This document shows, piece by piece, positions 47,336 to 55,642 of a DNA stretch of 64,000 nucleotides. The DNA comes from Pseudomonadota bacterium. Its GTDB lineage: Bacteria; Pseudomonadota; Alphaproteobacteria; Sphingomonadales; Sphingomonadaceae. The position numbers and the translations under genes are program-made. The notes beneath the pieces were generated by a model. The model did not search any database. It saw only the letters and a program-made list of their open reading frames with translations, and had not been told where the DNA came from. The stretch lies in the NCBI GenBank assembly GCA_963205265.1, contig CAUJJI010000216.1, positions 1 to 64,000 on the forward strand, written 5' to 3'. Position 1 is the stretch's first letter. Each line of letters starts with the position of its first letter.

Positions 47336-47659
47336 CTACGCATCTGCGGCCATCCCTCGCGCTCCGAACCGGAGTTCTGCCCACGGCCGGGGGCAATCGG
47401 AGTGATACTCGCGCCACAGGCGCAGGTCGTGATCGTCGCGGGCGTCCCATGCGGCCAGGACTCGGTCGCTGTACCGATCCCAGTCTTCGCGCATCATCTC
47501 GATGATCCGGGCCTGCGAAGCCTCGTCGACGCGATCGTAGAAATCCCCCAGCCAATAGCCGCAACCGGCGAGCAGGCACATTCCGGGGCCGTACCAAAGT
47601 TCCTGAATCTTCAGGCTGTCGAGTTCGCGGCTCTTAGCCACGCGGCGCTTAACAGGCAT
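47336..47659 (-). CDS. Satellite/phage-type protein of unknown function
   Basis: 107 aa, MPVKRRVAKSRELDSLKIQELWYGPGMCLLAGCGYWLGDFYDRVDEASQ... Basic N-terminus and aromatic-rich middle, no known motif. Last gene of the overlapped minus-strand operon; it starts inside the end of the 91-aa gene. Both begin MP(V/I)KRR. Similar lone ORFs near terminase genes occur in prophages, but I cannot name a family. Confidence 0.6.
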   Translation of the reverse strand: MPVKRRVAKSRELDSLKIQELWYGPGMCLLAGCGYWLGDFYDRVDEASQARIIEMMREDWDRYSDRVLAAWDARDDHDLRLWREYHSDCPRPWAELRFGARGMAADA

Positions 47660-47924
47660 TGCACGCCTCCCACGGCCGACCAAATGCCGTCTCGGCCCAC
47701 GCCTGAGGCGCACCAGGCTTCCGCTCGGCAAGGAAGCGCCGCCCCAGCGCGCGCCACGCCTCGATGGCGTCTTGTTCCCCAGGACGGCCGTATATGTCGG
47801 TCGCGGTGCCGATCGCCGGCAGCTCGCCGAAGAAATCCCTGCCCGCCTCGAAAACAAGCTCCCAGGCGTTGAAATGGACTTCCGAATTGATGCGCCGTTT
47901 GCCGGCGCGGCGTTTGATGGGCAT
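47649..47924 (-). CDS. Satellite/phage-type protein of unknown function
   Basis: 91 aa, MPIKRRAGKRRINSEVHFNAWELVFEAGRDFFGELPAIG... with a strongly basic start and a C-terminal WEACNAC. Lies 3 bp after the terminase small-subunit gene and overlaps the next gene by 11 bp. No recognised domain; position after terS suggests a packaging or host-interaction role, unproven. Confidence 0.6.
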   Translation of the reverse strand: MPIKRRAGKRRINSEVHFNAWELVFEAGRDFFGELPAIGTATDIYGRPGEQDAIEAWRALGRRFLAERKPGAPQAWAETAFGRPWEACNAC

Positions 47925-47927
47925 TCT

Positions 47928-48278
47928 CTAGTTCCTCCGGTTTGAAGTGAGAGCAGGTGGGCGCGGCGCTTCGCTGAGGGCGCCACCGTCGAGGTCGAGT
48001 TCACGGACCAGCCGCGCGAAGGCGACGCGGGCATCGCGCTCCATGGCAACGGCCGGGTGAGCACGGATCACTCCGCGTTCGTCCGTGAACGTCAGCCCGC
48101 CGTGATCGGCGAGCGCCTGGCGGGCTTGCTGCATCCGATCCCAGGCCTCGCAAGCGGCCCGCAGGAGCCTGAGGTGATGCGGTGCAAGCTCGAAGTCGCG
48201 CAGCACGTCGCGCCACCATGCAGCAGCTTCGTCGGTCAGATGCACCGGCGGCTGAGGCAGGTTGGATAGGTCAGTCAT
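47928..48278 (-). CDS. Phage terminase small subunit, P27-like
   Basis: 116 aa. LTDEAAAWWRDVLRDFELAPHHLRLLRAACEAWDRMQQARQALADHGGLTF, then RGVIRAHPAVAMERDARVAFARLVRELDLDG: the P27 family pattern (helical DNA-binding protein, HPA..ER.AR..F.RL.RELDLD tail). Small terminases recognise the packaging site of phage DNA. No large terminase, portal or capsid gene accompanies it, as in satellites that redirect a helper phage's packaging. ATG 48278 overlaps the previous gene by 8 bp. Confidence 0.78.
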   Translation of the reverse strand: MTDLSNLPQPPVHLTDEAAAWWRDVLRDFELAPHHLRLLRAACEAWDRMQQARQALADHGGLTFTDERGVIRAHPAVAMERDARVAFARLVRELDLDGGALSEAPRPPALTSNRRN

Positions 48279-48537
48279 TGTGTGTCTCCTCGCGCGGAAT
48301 GAACCGGGGCAGGACGCATGATCGTTGCGGGGCCAGCGCGGTCCTTGCTCCGAAGGCGTTAGCGATTGACCCTGCCCCTACCCCCTCACCAGCCAGGGCG
48401 CGTTCGAGCAGTCCGCTCAGCGCGGTCTGGCAAGCGGAGAGGGCCGTTAGTAACGCCTCGGCATGGGTTAGCTGGCGTGCGTCCGCCTCGACTGCCGACA
48501 GGGTGCGGCTCATGGCCAGGATGCGGTCGGGCGTCAT
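48271..48537 (-). CDS. Small protein of unknown function in the satellite operon
   Basis: 88 aa, MTPDRILAMSRTLSAVEADARQLTHAEALLTALSACQTALSGLLERALAGEG..., mainly helical with heptad-like Leu/Ala spacing. ATG at 48537 overlaps the ATPase stop (ATGA), which is why I prefer it to the 15-bp longer track start. No homology recognised. Confidence 0.55.
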   Translation of the reverse strand: MTPDRILAMSRTLSAVEADARQLTHAEALLTALSACQTALSGLLERALAGEGVGAGSIANAFGARTALAPQRSCVLPRFIPREETHND

Positions 48538-49652
48538 CGGGCACCCTCCCATCCGCGAGGGTCGAAAGGGTCCAACTCTTCCTTATTTATATCCCCTGTC
48601 CGGTCTGTCCGGTGTCCGGTTTGATGAGCGTTTAGGACAACCGGACACATCGGACAGGTATATGTGCCTCGCCCTTCTTTATGGACTTCACCAGCGTCCC
48701 ACATCCGCGCCAACGTCTTGCGGGTTGCATCGTAACTGCGGCCCAAGACGTCAGAAATATCACGGACAGTCAGTGGCTTATCGTGCTTCCGTAACACCTC
48801 GAGAATTGCTTGCCGTTCATTCGTGCGGCCCACGTCTTCGGCGGCGCCAAGCAGTTCCCAGGTGGCCGTGTCCGGTTTGAACCGGACAGCTTTTTCGCTT
48901 TCCTCAACGTCGCGGCCCCGGACATACAGGATGCAGTGTCCGGTCCCGCTGTCCCGTTTGAGCACCATTACGGTGTCGGCAGCACCGGTGAGTCCGTTGG
49001 TCCCGCTGATGCTTTCAAGCGGGTCGTCCGCTTCCATCTTGCGAGTGTGATGGACAACCATAACCGCGATGCCGTGGCGTCGCGCGAATGCGGCGAGTCC
49101 AGTCAATGCCCGGTAGTCGGCATCGTAAAGAGATTCATTTCCCTTTGATGCTCCCCGCACCATCTTGAGCACGTCCACGATAACCAGGCTCGGACGGTCG
49201 ACGGCAGCGGCCCAGGCCACCAGCTCGGTAATGCAGCCATCGTCCAGGCCGGGCCATTCGGTCGCCAGCGTCAGCCGCGCGGGGGCGTGTCGGATACCCT
49301 TTTTCAGCATCCGGCCTTTCAACCGTCGCTCGCTGTCTTCCAGAGCGAGATAGAGCACGTCGCCTTGTGTGATCGGGATCGAACCGAACACTGGACTCCC
49401 GCTTGCAACCGCGATGGCGAAGTCATAAGCCAGCCAGCTCTTGCCGATCTTCGGCTTGCCGGCAAACAGCGTCGCGCCCTCAGCCAGCAATCCCGGCACC
49501 ACATAGTTTACGGGATCGAACGTCTTCGCCATCAGCGCGGCAGCAGAGATGGCGCGCATGTATGCAGGGCGCACTTCCGTGCGAGACTCCGACGTCATCC
49601 CCATTGCGTCGTATTCGGCGCTGTCGCGCTCAATGTCGGTCCATGACTTCAC
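48534..49652 (-). CDS. RecA/RepA-like AAA ATPase, replication protein candidate
   Basis: 372 aa. Walker A as LFAGKPKIGKSWLAYDFAIA (about 60-75), DVLYLALEDSERRLKGR, Walker B SLVIVDVLKMVRG, VMVVHHTRKMEADDPLESISGTNGLTGAADTVMVL: the hexameric RepA/AAA_25 helicase pattern. A C-terminal winged-helix part (KHDKPLTVRDISDVLGRSYDATRKTLARMWDAGEVHKEGRGTYTCP) follows, suited to origin binding. GTG start at 49652 overlaps the previous stop. Probably drives replication of the excised element. Confidence 0.82.
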   Translation of the reverse strand: MKSWTDIERDSAEYDAMGMTSESRTEVRPAYMRAISAAALMAKTFDPVNYVVPGLLAEGATLFAGKPKIGKSWLAYDFAIAVASGSPVFGSIPITQGDVLYLALEDSERRLKGRMLKKGIRHAPARLTLATEWPGLDDGCITELVAWAAAVDRPSLVIVDVLKMVRGASKGNESLYDADYRALTGLAAFARRHGIAVMVVHHTRKMEADDPLESISGTNGLTGAADTVMVLKRDSGTGHCILYVRGRDVEESEKAVRFKPDTATWELLGAAEDVGRTNERQAILEVLRKHDKPLTVRDISDVLGRSYDATRKTLARMWDAGEVHKEGRGTYTCPMCPVVLNAHQTGHRTDRTGDINKEELDPFDPRGWEGAR

Positions 49653-49930
49653 TGCATGGCCTCCACGGCTTCAAACTGATCGGCCACGCTGAGCAGGCGC
49701 CGCAGGAGCTTGGCGACTTCCGTCAGGGCTTCCAGGTCTGCAGTGGCATAGACCCAGGCGGTCGCAGTTTCGGCCACCTGCCAGCACAGCGCGCGGGCAT
49801 TGTCGCTGTCAGTCCTGCGCAACTTGAAGCTGGCTGCATTGCGCGCCACGCGAATCCGGCGACGCAACTCGTATTCCTCGGGCGGCAGGGTGCCCATGAA
49901 TGCGGTTATATCGTCCAGTGGGGCGTTCAC
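49649..49930 (-). CDS. Small protein of unknown function in the satellite operon
   Basis: 93 aa starting VNAPLDDITAFMGTLPPEEYELRRRIRVARNAASFKL..., helical, acidic/basic mix. The GTG at 49930 follows AGGGAGG at about 9 nt and overlaps the upstream stop (GTGA), so it is preferred over the ATG 33 bp upstream. No known domain. Confidence 0.55.
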   Translation of the reverse strand: MNAPLDDITAFMGTLPPEEYELRRRIRVARNAASFKLRRTDSDNARALCWQVAETATAWVYATADLEALTEVAKLLRRLLSVADQFEAVEAMQ

Positions 49931-50118
49931 GGTCGGACACCTCCCTGTAGCCATCCGCCCCACAGCAGGAGGGCGAGCCGGGCGCGCATCACGGGCGTCG
50001 CGCGGATGATGGCGCGCCCTTGCGTAATCTCTACGGTTTTGATAGACTTCGGTTTGTCACCCGCCAGATGACGTTCCGAAGCCCGCGCCGTATCCCCGGC
50101 CGGGCTTTTCGGTTTCAT
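49927..50118 (-). CDS. Small protein of unknown function in the satellite operon
   Basis: 63 aa, MKPKSPAGDTARASERHLAG, DKPKSIKTVEITQGRAIIRATPVMRARLALLLWGGWLQGG. Overlaps the AlpA-like gene stop (ATGA) and the next start (GTGA). No recognised family; kept as a gene because of the tight coupling on both sides. Confidence 0.5.
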   Translation of the reverse strand: MKPKSPAGDTARASERHLAGDKPKSIKTVEITQGRAIIRATPVMRARLALLLWGGWLQGGVRP

Positions 50119-50297
50119 CAGGCGGTCTCCCGCTCCCTGCGCCACGCGGCGCGAGCCTCGGGGGAAATGCGGACGCAGCGCCCGATGCGCATTTCACGCG
50201 GCGCCTCGCCGCGGTCGCGCAGATTGAAATAATGAGCCCGGCTGATCTTCTCAGACTTACAGAACTCATCAATAGTAAGTGATTGGTCCATGGTCAT
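50118..50297 (-). CDS. AlpA-like DNA-binding regulator / excisionase
   Basis: 59 aa. SLTIDEFCKSEKISRAHYFNLRDRGEAPREMRIGRCVRISPEARAAWRRER has the MerR-like winged helix of AlpA/excisionase proteins (helix-turn-helix, then a wing with RIGRCVRIS). Such proteins regulate the integrase or help excision. Two ATGs (50297 and 50291) are both possible; GGAG lies 4-10 nt upstream. Located between the ATPase and integrase genes as in phage satellites. Confidence 0.75.
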   Translation of the reverse strand: MTMDQSLTIDEFCKSEKISRAHYFNLRDRGEAPREMRIGRCVRISPEARAAWRRERETA

Positions 50298-50364
50298 CGC
50301 ACTCCACTGAGGTTGATGACCGGCCAAGTATGTCAAAACCGATTGGACAGCCGAAGCGCTTGTC

Positions 50365-50964
50365 TTACCTTTTTTGAGTCGCCCGCTTGAAGCGCCTCAC
50401 GATTGATGAGGGTTGTGCCGAAAGCCCCAGGTCTCTTTTGACGTAGTGCGCCGCCTCTGACGCATTCCTGCCCCTGGCAATGTACGCATCCATTCGCCGC
50501 ACAATCTCAGTGGTCTCCAGCTTGTGCAGTGTGTTGAATGCATCCGACCAAATCCTGCCCACAGTCCGCTTTTGCTTGCCCAGGACCATCTCTCGTCCGA
50601 ACGCCTTACGCCACTGCCAGTCATTCCAAATTTCTGCCATCGCGACGGTGCGCAACATGTCCACGGTTCCGTATTGCTCGCCGCACTTTTCTAGCAACAA
50701 TGCGCATTTGCTTGCCACCTGCGCGGCATACCAAAGGTCTGTGAATGGAGTCGCGTCGATAGGATATTTTGACTCCGGGGTGCGGACCCAGTTGCGCTCA
50801 TCAAACACCGCCTGGCATTCTCGCAGACGCTCGACAAGAAGTGCTTCAAGGCCGCCGTCCGTAGCCAAGCTTTCCCATTCCACCCTACGGTGCACAAGAC
50901 GTTGCACATCGTCCTCAAACACGATCTGCCCATCGCCATTGGGCTGCATAGCGTCGGCAGTCAC
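50365..50964 (-). CDS. Protein of unknown function coupled to integrase
   Basis: 199 aa, largely helical; contains ESLATDGGLEALLVERLRECQAVFD, YPIDATPFTDLWYAAQVASKCALLLEKCG and a basic C-terminus (SIVRRFKRATQKR). No domain recognised. Its start overlaps the integrase stop (ATGA), so both are made from one message; a role in regulation or mobility of the element is a guess from position only. Confidence 0.6.
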   Translation of the reverse strand: MTADAMQPNGDGQIVFEDDVQRLVHRRVEWESLATDGGLEALLVERLRECQAVFDERNWVRTPESKYPIDATPFTDLWYAAQVASKCALLLEKCGEQYGTVDMLRTVAMAEIWNDWQWRKAFGREMVLGKQKRTVGRIWSDAFNTLHKLETTEIVRRMDAYIARGRNASEAAHYVKRDLGLSAQPSSIVRRFKRATQKR

Positions 50965-52127
50965 AGCGCCAACCTTTCAAGAGCTTCGGTAGCAGCCCCA
51001 CGGGTCAAATGCCCGTAGTGGCGCTCAATCATCTCGGCGCTCGTGCCGCTGATCTGCGCGACGGTCAGCAAGGGCAAACCGTCATTCACCAGGTCGGTGA
51101 TCGTGCTGTGCCGCAGCGTGTACGCTGTCGTATTGGCCGGCAGGCCCGCGCCTTTCGCCGCCGCCCCGATGGCGTCTCCCCAAGTGTTGCGATCCCAGGC
51201 GTCGCCAGTTGCCCGTCGAAACAGGAGCACGGCGGGGAGCTTGTCTTTTGACTGGTCGGCGAACAGCGCCGCAGCCGTCGCCGGTATGACGATCCGCCGG
51301 TCGTTGCCCGACTTGTCCTTGCCGATCGTCAGTTCGGACGTGCGCTTGTCGAAGTTGCCGGCGGTCAGGGCCGCCATCGCGCCGGGCCGCAACGGCAACA
51401 GGCAAAGCGCTCGTACGAAGGGCGCGGCCTCGGTGTCGATGTGCGCCAGCAGCTTCCGCCGTTCATCCTTGTCAAGGTAGAGCAACCGCCGCTTGTCGGC
51501 GCTCTTGAATGGCCTCAGTGCCTCCTGCCATGCGGCCTCGGTGTTTGGCGTGCCCGGTGCGAGCACCTTGTTCAGAGCGGCTCGTAACGGAACCATGTCG
51601 CGGTTGACCGTGGACTTTGCCCGCTCCCGCGTGCGCTGGTCGCCCTCCTTGCTTCGGCTGACGACGGCGGGAGCACCCTCAAGTCGCTTGCGCCATTCCT
51701 TCAGATGGTTCCGGCGCAGCTTGTCTAGCCTCACCTTGGCCAGCGGGTCGCTGTAAACGTGGCGTCGAAAGACTCCCTCGGCGATCCCGTTGTCATCATC
51801 GATCGATGCGAGATAGCTGAGGCAGGCGTCAGCTACCGTTTCGATCTTCTCCTTCGCGACTCCGCCAGCTTCGACAATATCCGCGAACGCCTCGGCCTCC
51901 TTCTTCGCGGCGGCGAACCGATCCCGGGATGGCAGCCCGGCAAAGTCCCCCAGGGCTCTCAGTCGATAGCTTCGCTTGTCCTCGTCGTAGGCGCGAGCAA
52001 TCCAGGTTCCGGCGCCCTCGCGTGCCGAAGGGCGATAGCCGATATACCTGCCGGGGCTGAGTCGCTGCCAGTAAGGCTCGCGCCGCGCCTTCAACGCTTC
52101 CCGTTGCTTTACCGTGCTGAGGTCCAT
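50961..52127 (-). CDS. int: Tyrosine recombinase (island integrase)
   Basis: 388 aa. N-terminal arm/core-binding region (MDLSTVKQREALKARREPYWQRLSPGRYIGYRP is the DUF4102-unlike, Arg-rich start), SAM-like domain about 100-190, and catalytic domain with LPLRPGAMAALTAGNF (first Arg), GKDKSGNDRRIVIP, YTLRHSTITDLVNDG (LRH box), QISGTSAEMIERHYGHL (Tyr nucleophile). The ATG at 52127 has GGAG 8-9 nt upstream, so I prefer it to the longer track start. It sits 133 bp from attR and reads away from it. It catalyses insertion at, and excision from, the tRNA-Thr gene. Confidence 0.92.
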   Translation of the reverse strand: MDLSTVKQREALKARREPYWQRLSPGRYIGYRPSAREGAGTWIARAYDEDKRSYRLRALGDFAGLPSRDRFAAAKKEAEAFADIVEAGGVAKEKIETVADACLSYLASIDDDNGIAEGVFRRHVYSDPLAKVRLDKLRRNHLKEWRKRLEGAPAVVSRSKEGDQRTRERAKSTVNRDMVPLRAALNKVLAPGTPNTEAAWQEALRPFKSADKRRLLYLDKDERRKLLAHIDTEAAPFVRALCLLPLRPGAMAALTAGNFDKRTSELTIGKDKSGNDRRIVIPATAAALFADQSKDKLPAVLLFRRATGDAWDRNTWGDAIGAAAKGAGLPANTTAYTLRHSTITDLVNDGLPLLTVAQISGTSAEMIERHYGHLTRGAATEALERLAL

Positions 52128-52143
52128 TTTTGCCGCTCCGCTG

Positions 52144-52167
52144 TTCCGTACGAAAGATGTACGGAAA
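52144..52167. repeat. Arm-type site, right end of island
   Basis: TTCCGTACG-N6-GTACGGAAA, 20 of 24 bases equal to the site at 10494-10517 and with the same perfect 8-bp inverted arms. It lies directly upstream of the integrase start, so it could also regulate int. Confidence 0.55.
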
Positions 52168-52259
52168 ACTATGGCGGATTGCAATAGACTACCCTGACTA
52201 GAAAATGGCGGAAATTAGAGGATTCATTGTCTATCCTGCTCCACCGAGATGCAATTATA

Positions 52260-52311
52260 CACCCTTGGTAAGGGTGAGGTCGGGAGTTCAATCCTCCCCA
52301 GCAGCACCATC
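52260..52311 (+). repeat. attR: 52-bp copy of tRNA-Thr 3' end
   Basis: Exact copy of 10413-10464, covering the anticodon stem through CCA plus TC. It lacks the 5' half of a tRNA, so it is not a second tRNA gene. Marks the right boundary of the island. The 52312-52540 stretch after it contains no gene I can support. Confidence 0.96.
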
Positions 52312-52540
52312 GGCGCCGCGGTCCATCGCAGCGGACCAGCGCCAGAAGCGCCCGCGCGGCTCGCACCCGGGGGCGGGCGGAATTCTCCCCCCGGCTTGCG
52401 TCCAGGATCGGTACAGGCTGCGACAGGCCGCAGAAACTATGCCTTGCGCCGCGGCGGTTATGCGAGATAGTCGACCGCCGTGCAGCATCACGGCCGGACC
52501 AGGGCCGCGCCGACCTCGCCGGCCTTCATGGGCGATCGTT

Positions 52541-53950
52541 ATGAGAACCTGTCTTTCAGTCCTGCTCCCGGCCCTGGCGCTGTGCGGCGCTCCCGCGCTG
52601 GCAGGTCCGAAGCCCCCCGATGTCGCGGACTACGTGGCGCAGCCGGTGACCTATTCGTCCGGCAGCGTGGCCGGCGAGATCCTGGGAGACGGCTCGAACG
52701 CCCACGGCGGCACGCCCCCGGCTTTCGCCACGATGCCAGCCGACCTACCGACGGTGAAGCGGGCATCGCACCTCGAACCCGCGCCGTCCTTTTGCGGCGG
52801 CGACGCCGGCAGCGCGACGCGGTGCGGCGAGCCCGGCTGGCGCGAGGCCCAGCCGAAGTTCCGCCTCACGATCTCCTCGTTCAAGATGCTCTGTGACGAC
52901 CCCATCCGCAATTACGGCGAGCCGGGTGCGAGCCACTGCCATCAGTGGTACGGCAACAAGGCCGCCGACGCCTATTCCACCTACCGGTCGCTGCGCACCA
53001 AGAGCGACAGCAGCTCCGCAGGCGGCCCGCTGAACGCCACGGCCTACTGGTTCCCCCCTCCGTGCAAGCCCAATACGTTCGGCACCGGCAAGACCTACTG
53101 CGCGCGATCGAACTGGATCACCGTGTACTATGCGGCCGAAGTGCAGGCCGACGCGGCAAAGCTGGTGCGCATTCCGCGCGGCCTGCGATATGTCGCCGGA
53201 ACCCACATGGACGATCCGGACGACAACTACGCAAAGGCGGAGATCGCTGCGGCCAATGCCCAGCCCGGCACGGCGGGGCGGTATCAGTACGCCGGCAACG
53301 GTTTCAACGGCTGGCAGTGCTTCAACAACGGCGCCGTCGTGAATGTCGATGCCGACATCGGCGGCGGCAACATCTATTCGGCGCTGACCAAGCCGGACGG
53401 CTCCGACCCCTGGGGCGGCCGCTGCAAGGGTTCGTCCGCGCCGGGCATCACCGAATCGTTCGTCGTCGCCAACATCACGGCGGCAACTTGCTGGGACGGC
53501 GTCAACCTGTGGTCGACGGACGGCTACAAGCACATGCGCAACCTGGTGCGCGACGCCACCAACGGGCACCTCGTCTGCCCGAACGGCTGGTACCGCCTGC
53601 CGCGGCTCGAATTGAAGTTCTTCTTCACGTTCGACACCACGGGCGAATACACCGGCTATCGCCTGACCTCCGACGATATGGCGGCCGCGGCCGCGGGTCG
53701 TGCGATGCGCAACGGCGAGAGCTTCCACGCCGACTGGTTCGGGGGCTGGGACGACGAGACCTTCATGGCCTGGCAGCAGTTCTGCCTGGGGATCGGGCAG
53801 GCTCAGGCCTTCGAATGCAACGACAATACCATCAGCACCACCGAAAAGCTGCCGAGCGTGGCGCTACCCATCTATGGCACCGGCTCGCCCTCGGCGATGT
53901 TCCTCCTGCCGCAGCAGGCCGGCGGGCCGGAAACCTCCCACGCCCATTAG
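52541..53950 (+). CDS. DUF1996-domain secreted protein
   Basis: 469 aa. The ATG at 52541 starts a signal peptide (MRTCLSVLLPALALCGAPALAGP). The body fits DUF1996: DDPIRNYGEPGASHCHQWYGNKAADAYSTY, TAYWFPPPCKPN, FNGWQCFNN, CWDGVNLWSTDGYKHM, CPNGWYRLPRLELKFFFT. Many Cys and Trp residues suggest disulfides in an exported protein. The family is found in fungi and bacteria, function unknown. The track ORF starts upstream inside the island edge and is not the gene. Confidence 0.82.
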   Translation: MRTCLSVLLPALALCGAPALAGPKPPDVADYVAQPVTYSSGSVAGEILGDGSNAHGGTPPAFATMPADLPTVKRASHLEPAPSFCGGDAGSATRCGEPGWREAQPKFRLTISSFKMLCDDPIRNYGEPGASHCHQWYGNKAADAYSTYRSLRTKSDSSSAGGPLNATAYWFPPPCKPNTFGTGKTYCARSNWITVYYAAEVQADAAKLVRIPRGLRYVAGTHMDDPDDNYAKAEIAAANAQPGTAGRYQYAGNGFNGWQCFNNGAVVNVDADIGGGNIYSALTKPDGSDPWGGRCKGSSAPGITESFVVANITAATCWDGVNLWSTDGYKHMRNLVRDATNGHLVCPNGWYRLPRLELKFFFTFDTTGEYTGYRLTSDDMAAAAAGRAMRNGESFHADWFGGWDDETFMAWQQFCLGIGQAQAFECNDNTISTTEKLPSVALPIYGTGSPSAMFLLPQQAGGPETSHAH

Positions 53951-53995
53951 TGTGCCAATGCCGGGCCTGGATCGAACTGCCCGCCGCGCGGCCGG

Positions 53996-54247
53996 TCATT
54001 GTCGCGTCTCCCAGGGGCGAGTGAGGCGGACGTCGTCGAACCAGGCGAGCGCGGCGCCTTCGTTCTCGACCACCCGGAAGGCCAGAGCCTCCAGCCCACC
54101 ATAGGCATAGTCCCGCGCCTGCCAGTTGGGCACGACGAAGACGACGCGCAGGCCTTCCGGCGGCATGTCGTCTTCCAGCAGCAGGGTCAGCTCGTTGTCG
54201 AAGTCCAGCTCTACCATGGGCCCAGAAAGAACCGGAATCGGTTGCAT
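53996..54247 (-). CDS. Small conserved-looking protein, unknown function
   Basis: 83 aa, MQPIPVLSGPMVELDFDNELTLLLEDDMPPEGLRVVFVVPNWQ..., acidic, no signal peptide, ends in ALAWFDDVRLTRPWETRQ. No family recognised. It is convergent with the DUF1996 gene. Codon use looks like the neighbouring genes. Confidence 0.5.
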   Translation of the reverse strand: MQPIPVLSGPMVELDFDNELTLLLEDDMPPEGLRVVFVVPNWQARDYAYGGLEALAFRVVENEGAALAWFDDVRLTRPWETRQ

Positions 54248-54523
54248 CGCAACGCGGTAGGTTACGTAATGGCTTGTCCGGACCGGTGGATTAACGCTCC
54301 GGCAACCAGCGGCGGGGGCGCGGGATGGGGTGCGGGTCTATTCGCCGATCTGCGGAAGGCCCGCCTTCGCGCCGCGAGGAATATCGCCTCGCCTGGACCT
54401 TGCCCGAGCCGGTTCGCCGCGACGCGGACGCCCGCGGCGCGCAATTCCCCACTGGATAATTGGCGCAGTGCGGGCCAAGGGTGAGGCAAGCCGCCACCGC
54501 GCGCGATCCAGGAGAGAGAAGCC

Positions 54524-54967
54524 ATGAGCGAACCGCAGAAATCCGATCTGGGCACCGACATCACGCTGATCGGCGAGGAACACGTCCGCCGCTACCGCGA
54601 GACCGACGGCGCGGTGGGCTACGAATGGAACGGCGTGCCGACGCTGCTGCTGACGACCAAGGGCCGCAAGTCGGGCGAGCCGCGGACCATCGCCATCATC
54701 TTCCGCCAGGTCGGCGACGCCCAGGTGCTCATCGCCTCGAAGGGCGGTTCGCCCACCCATCCGCTGTGGTACCTGAACATCGAGGCCGATCCCGAGGTCG
54801 AAGTGCAGATCAAGGGCGAAAGGTTCGCCGCCCGGGCGCGCACCGCCGAGGGCGAGGAGCGCGAGCGGCTGTGGGCCGAAGCGGTCGCGGGCTGGCCGAA
54901 CTACGACGTCTACCAGTCGCGCACCACCCGCCGCATCCCGGTCGTGGTGCTCGAGCGCAAGGGCTGA
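54524..54967 (+). CDS. Deazaflavin-dependent nitroreductase-family (DDN-like) protein
   Basis: 147 aa split-barrel flavin-binding protein: LLLTTKGRKSGEPRTIAIIFRQVGD (the TKGRKSG motif of the DDN/F420 group), SKGGSPTHPLWYLNIEADPEVEVQ, then YQSRTTRRIPVVVLER. Family members bind F420 or FMN and reduce various substrates; sphingomonad members may use another flavin. Followed by a VOC protein 36 bp on; possibly one transcript. Confidence 0.85.
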   Translation: MSEPQKSDLGTDITLIGEEHVRRYRETDGAVGYEWNGVPTLLLTTKGRKSGEPRTIAIIFRQVGDAQVLIASKGGSPTHPLWYLNIEADPEVEVQIKGERFAARARTAEGEERERLWAEAVAGWPNYDVYQSRTTRRIPVVVLERKG

Positions 54968-55003
54968 GCCCGCGCAGGACGAGGATAGGGGGAGAGGGCC
55001 GCC

Positions 55004-55492
55004 ATGTTCCTGAAGGGCCATTATCAGAACGCCTACGTCACCCATGACCTCGCCCGGGCGATGGACATGATCTCGCAGCGCTACGGCGTCGCCGACTACA
55101 TCACTTTCGAGCCCGAGATGGCGCTGCGCACCGCCGAAGGCGAGCGGATGCAGCGGGTCAAGGTCGCGGCGACCTGGGTCGGCTGGCTGCAGATCGAACT
55201 GATCGAGCCGGTTTCCGGCTTCGTCGATCCGTTCCTGCCCTATCTCCCGGCCGACAAGGCGGACGCGGTGCCGCGCCTCCATCACATCTCGCTGCGCCGC
55301 GAGAGCCTGGAGGAGATCGCTGCCGAGAGCGACCGGCTGGGCCTGCCCTTCGTCTGCGAAGGCGGCATCCCCGACCTGGTCTTCCGCTATCTCGATGCCC
55401 GCGACACGCTCGGCCACTATCTCGAATATGTCTGGGCCTCGCCGGCCGGCTGGGAGATGGTCGGCTGGCCGCAGGGTCGCCCGGCGACCTGA
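55004..55492 (+). CDS. VOC/glyoxalase-superfamily protein
   Basis: 162 aa with the paired beta-alpha-beta-beta-beta units of the vicinal-oxygen-chelate fold: YVTHDLARAMDMISQRYGVADY in the first half, LHHISLRRESLEEIAAESDRLGLPFVCEG and YLDARDTLGHYLEYVW in the second, with His and Glu placed as metal ligands. Reaction unknown; could be a dioxygenase- or lyase-like enzyme. Probably transcribed with the upstream reductase-like gene. Confidence 0.78.
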   Translation: MFLKGHYQNAYVTHDLARAMDMISQRYGVADYITFEPEMALRTAEGERMQRVKVAATWVGWLQIELIEPVSGFVDPFLPYLPADKADAVPRLHHISLRRESLEEIAAESDRLGLPFVCEGGIPDLVFRYLDARDTLGHYLEYVWASPAGWEMVGWPQGRPAT

Positions 55493-55642
55493 CCGCCTCG
55501 CCGTTTACCATTCCTGCGCAACATTGCCGCTATACAGGCCCCGGCCGGGGGGATAACCTCTCCGGGACAAGACATGTGCCGAACTCGGCCAGAATTCAGC
55601 CGGTTCGGGGCCACCGTATGGGGCGGAACGGGGGGAAGAGGA

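Larger units (their letters stand above)
10413..52311. mobile_element. Genomic island of about 41.8 kb integrated at tRNA-Thr
   Basis: Bounded by an exact 52-bp direct repeat (10413-10464 and 52260-52311) derived from the tRNA-Thr 3' end, with a tyrosine integrase 133 bp inside the right repeat. Inside are sugar and ester catabolism genes, IS remnants and a compact satellite-like operon. By eye the DNA is less GC-extreme and has a different codon look from both flanks. The tRNA gene itself remains whole, as is usual for such insertions. The empty site is predicted to join tRNA-Thr directly to the DUF1996 gene region. Confidence 0.93.

Noticed and set aside
47336-52127. Complete prophage
   Set aside because: No large terminase, portal, capsid, tail or lysis genes; only integrase, replication and terminase small subunit.
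52260-52311. Second tRNA-Thr gene
   Set aside because: Only the 3' part is present; no acceptor 5' strand or D-arm upstream. It is attR.
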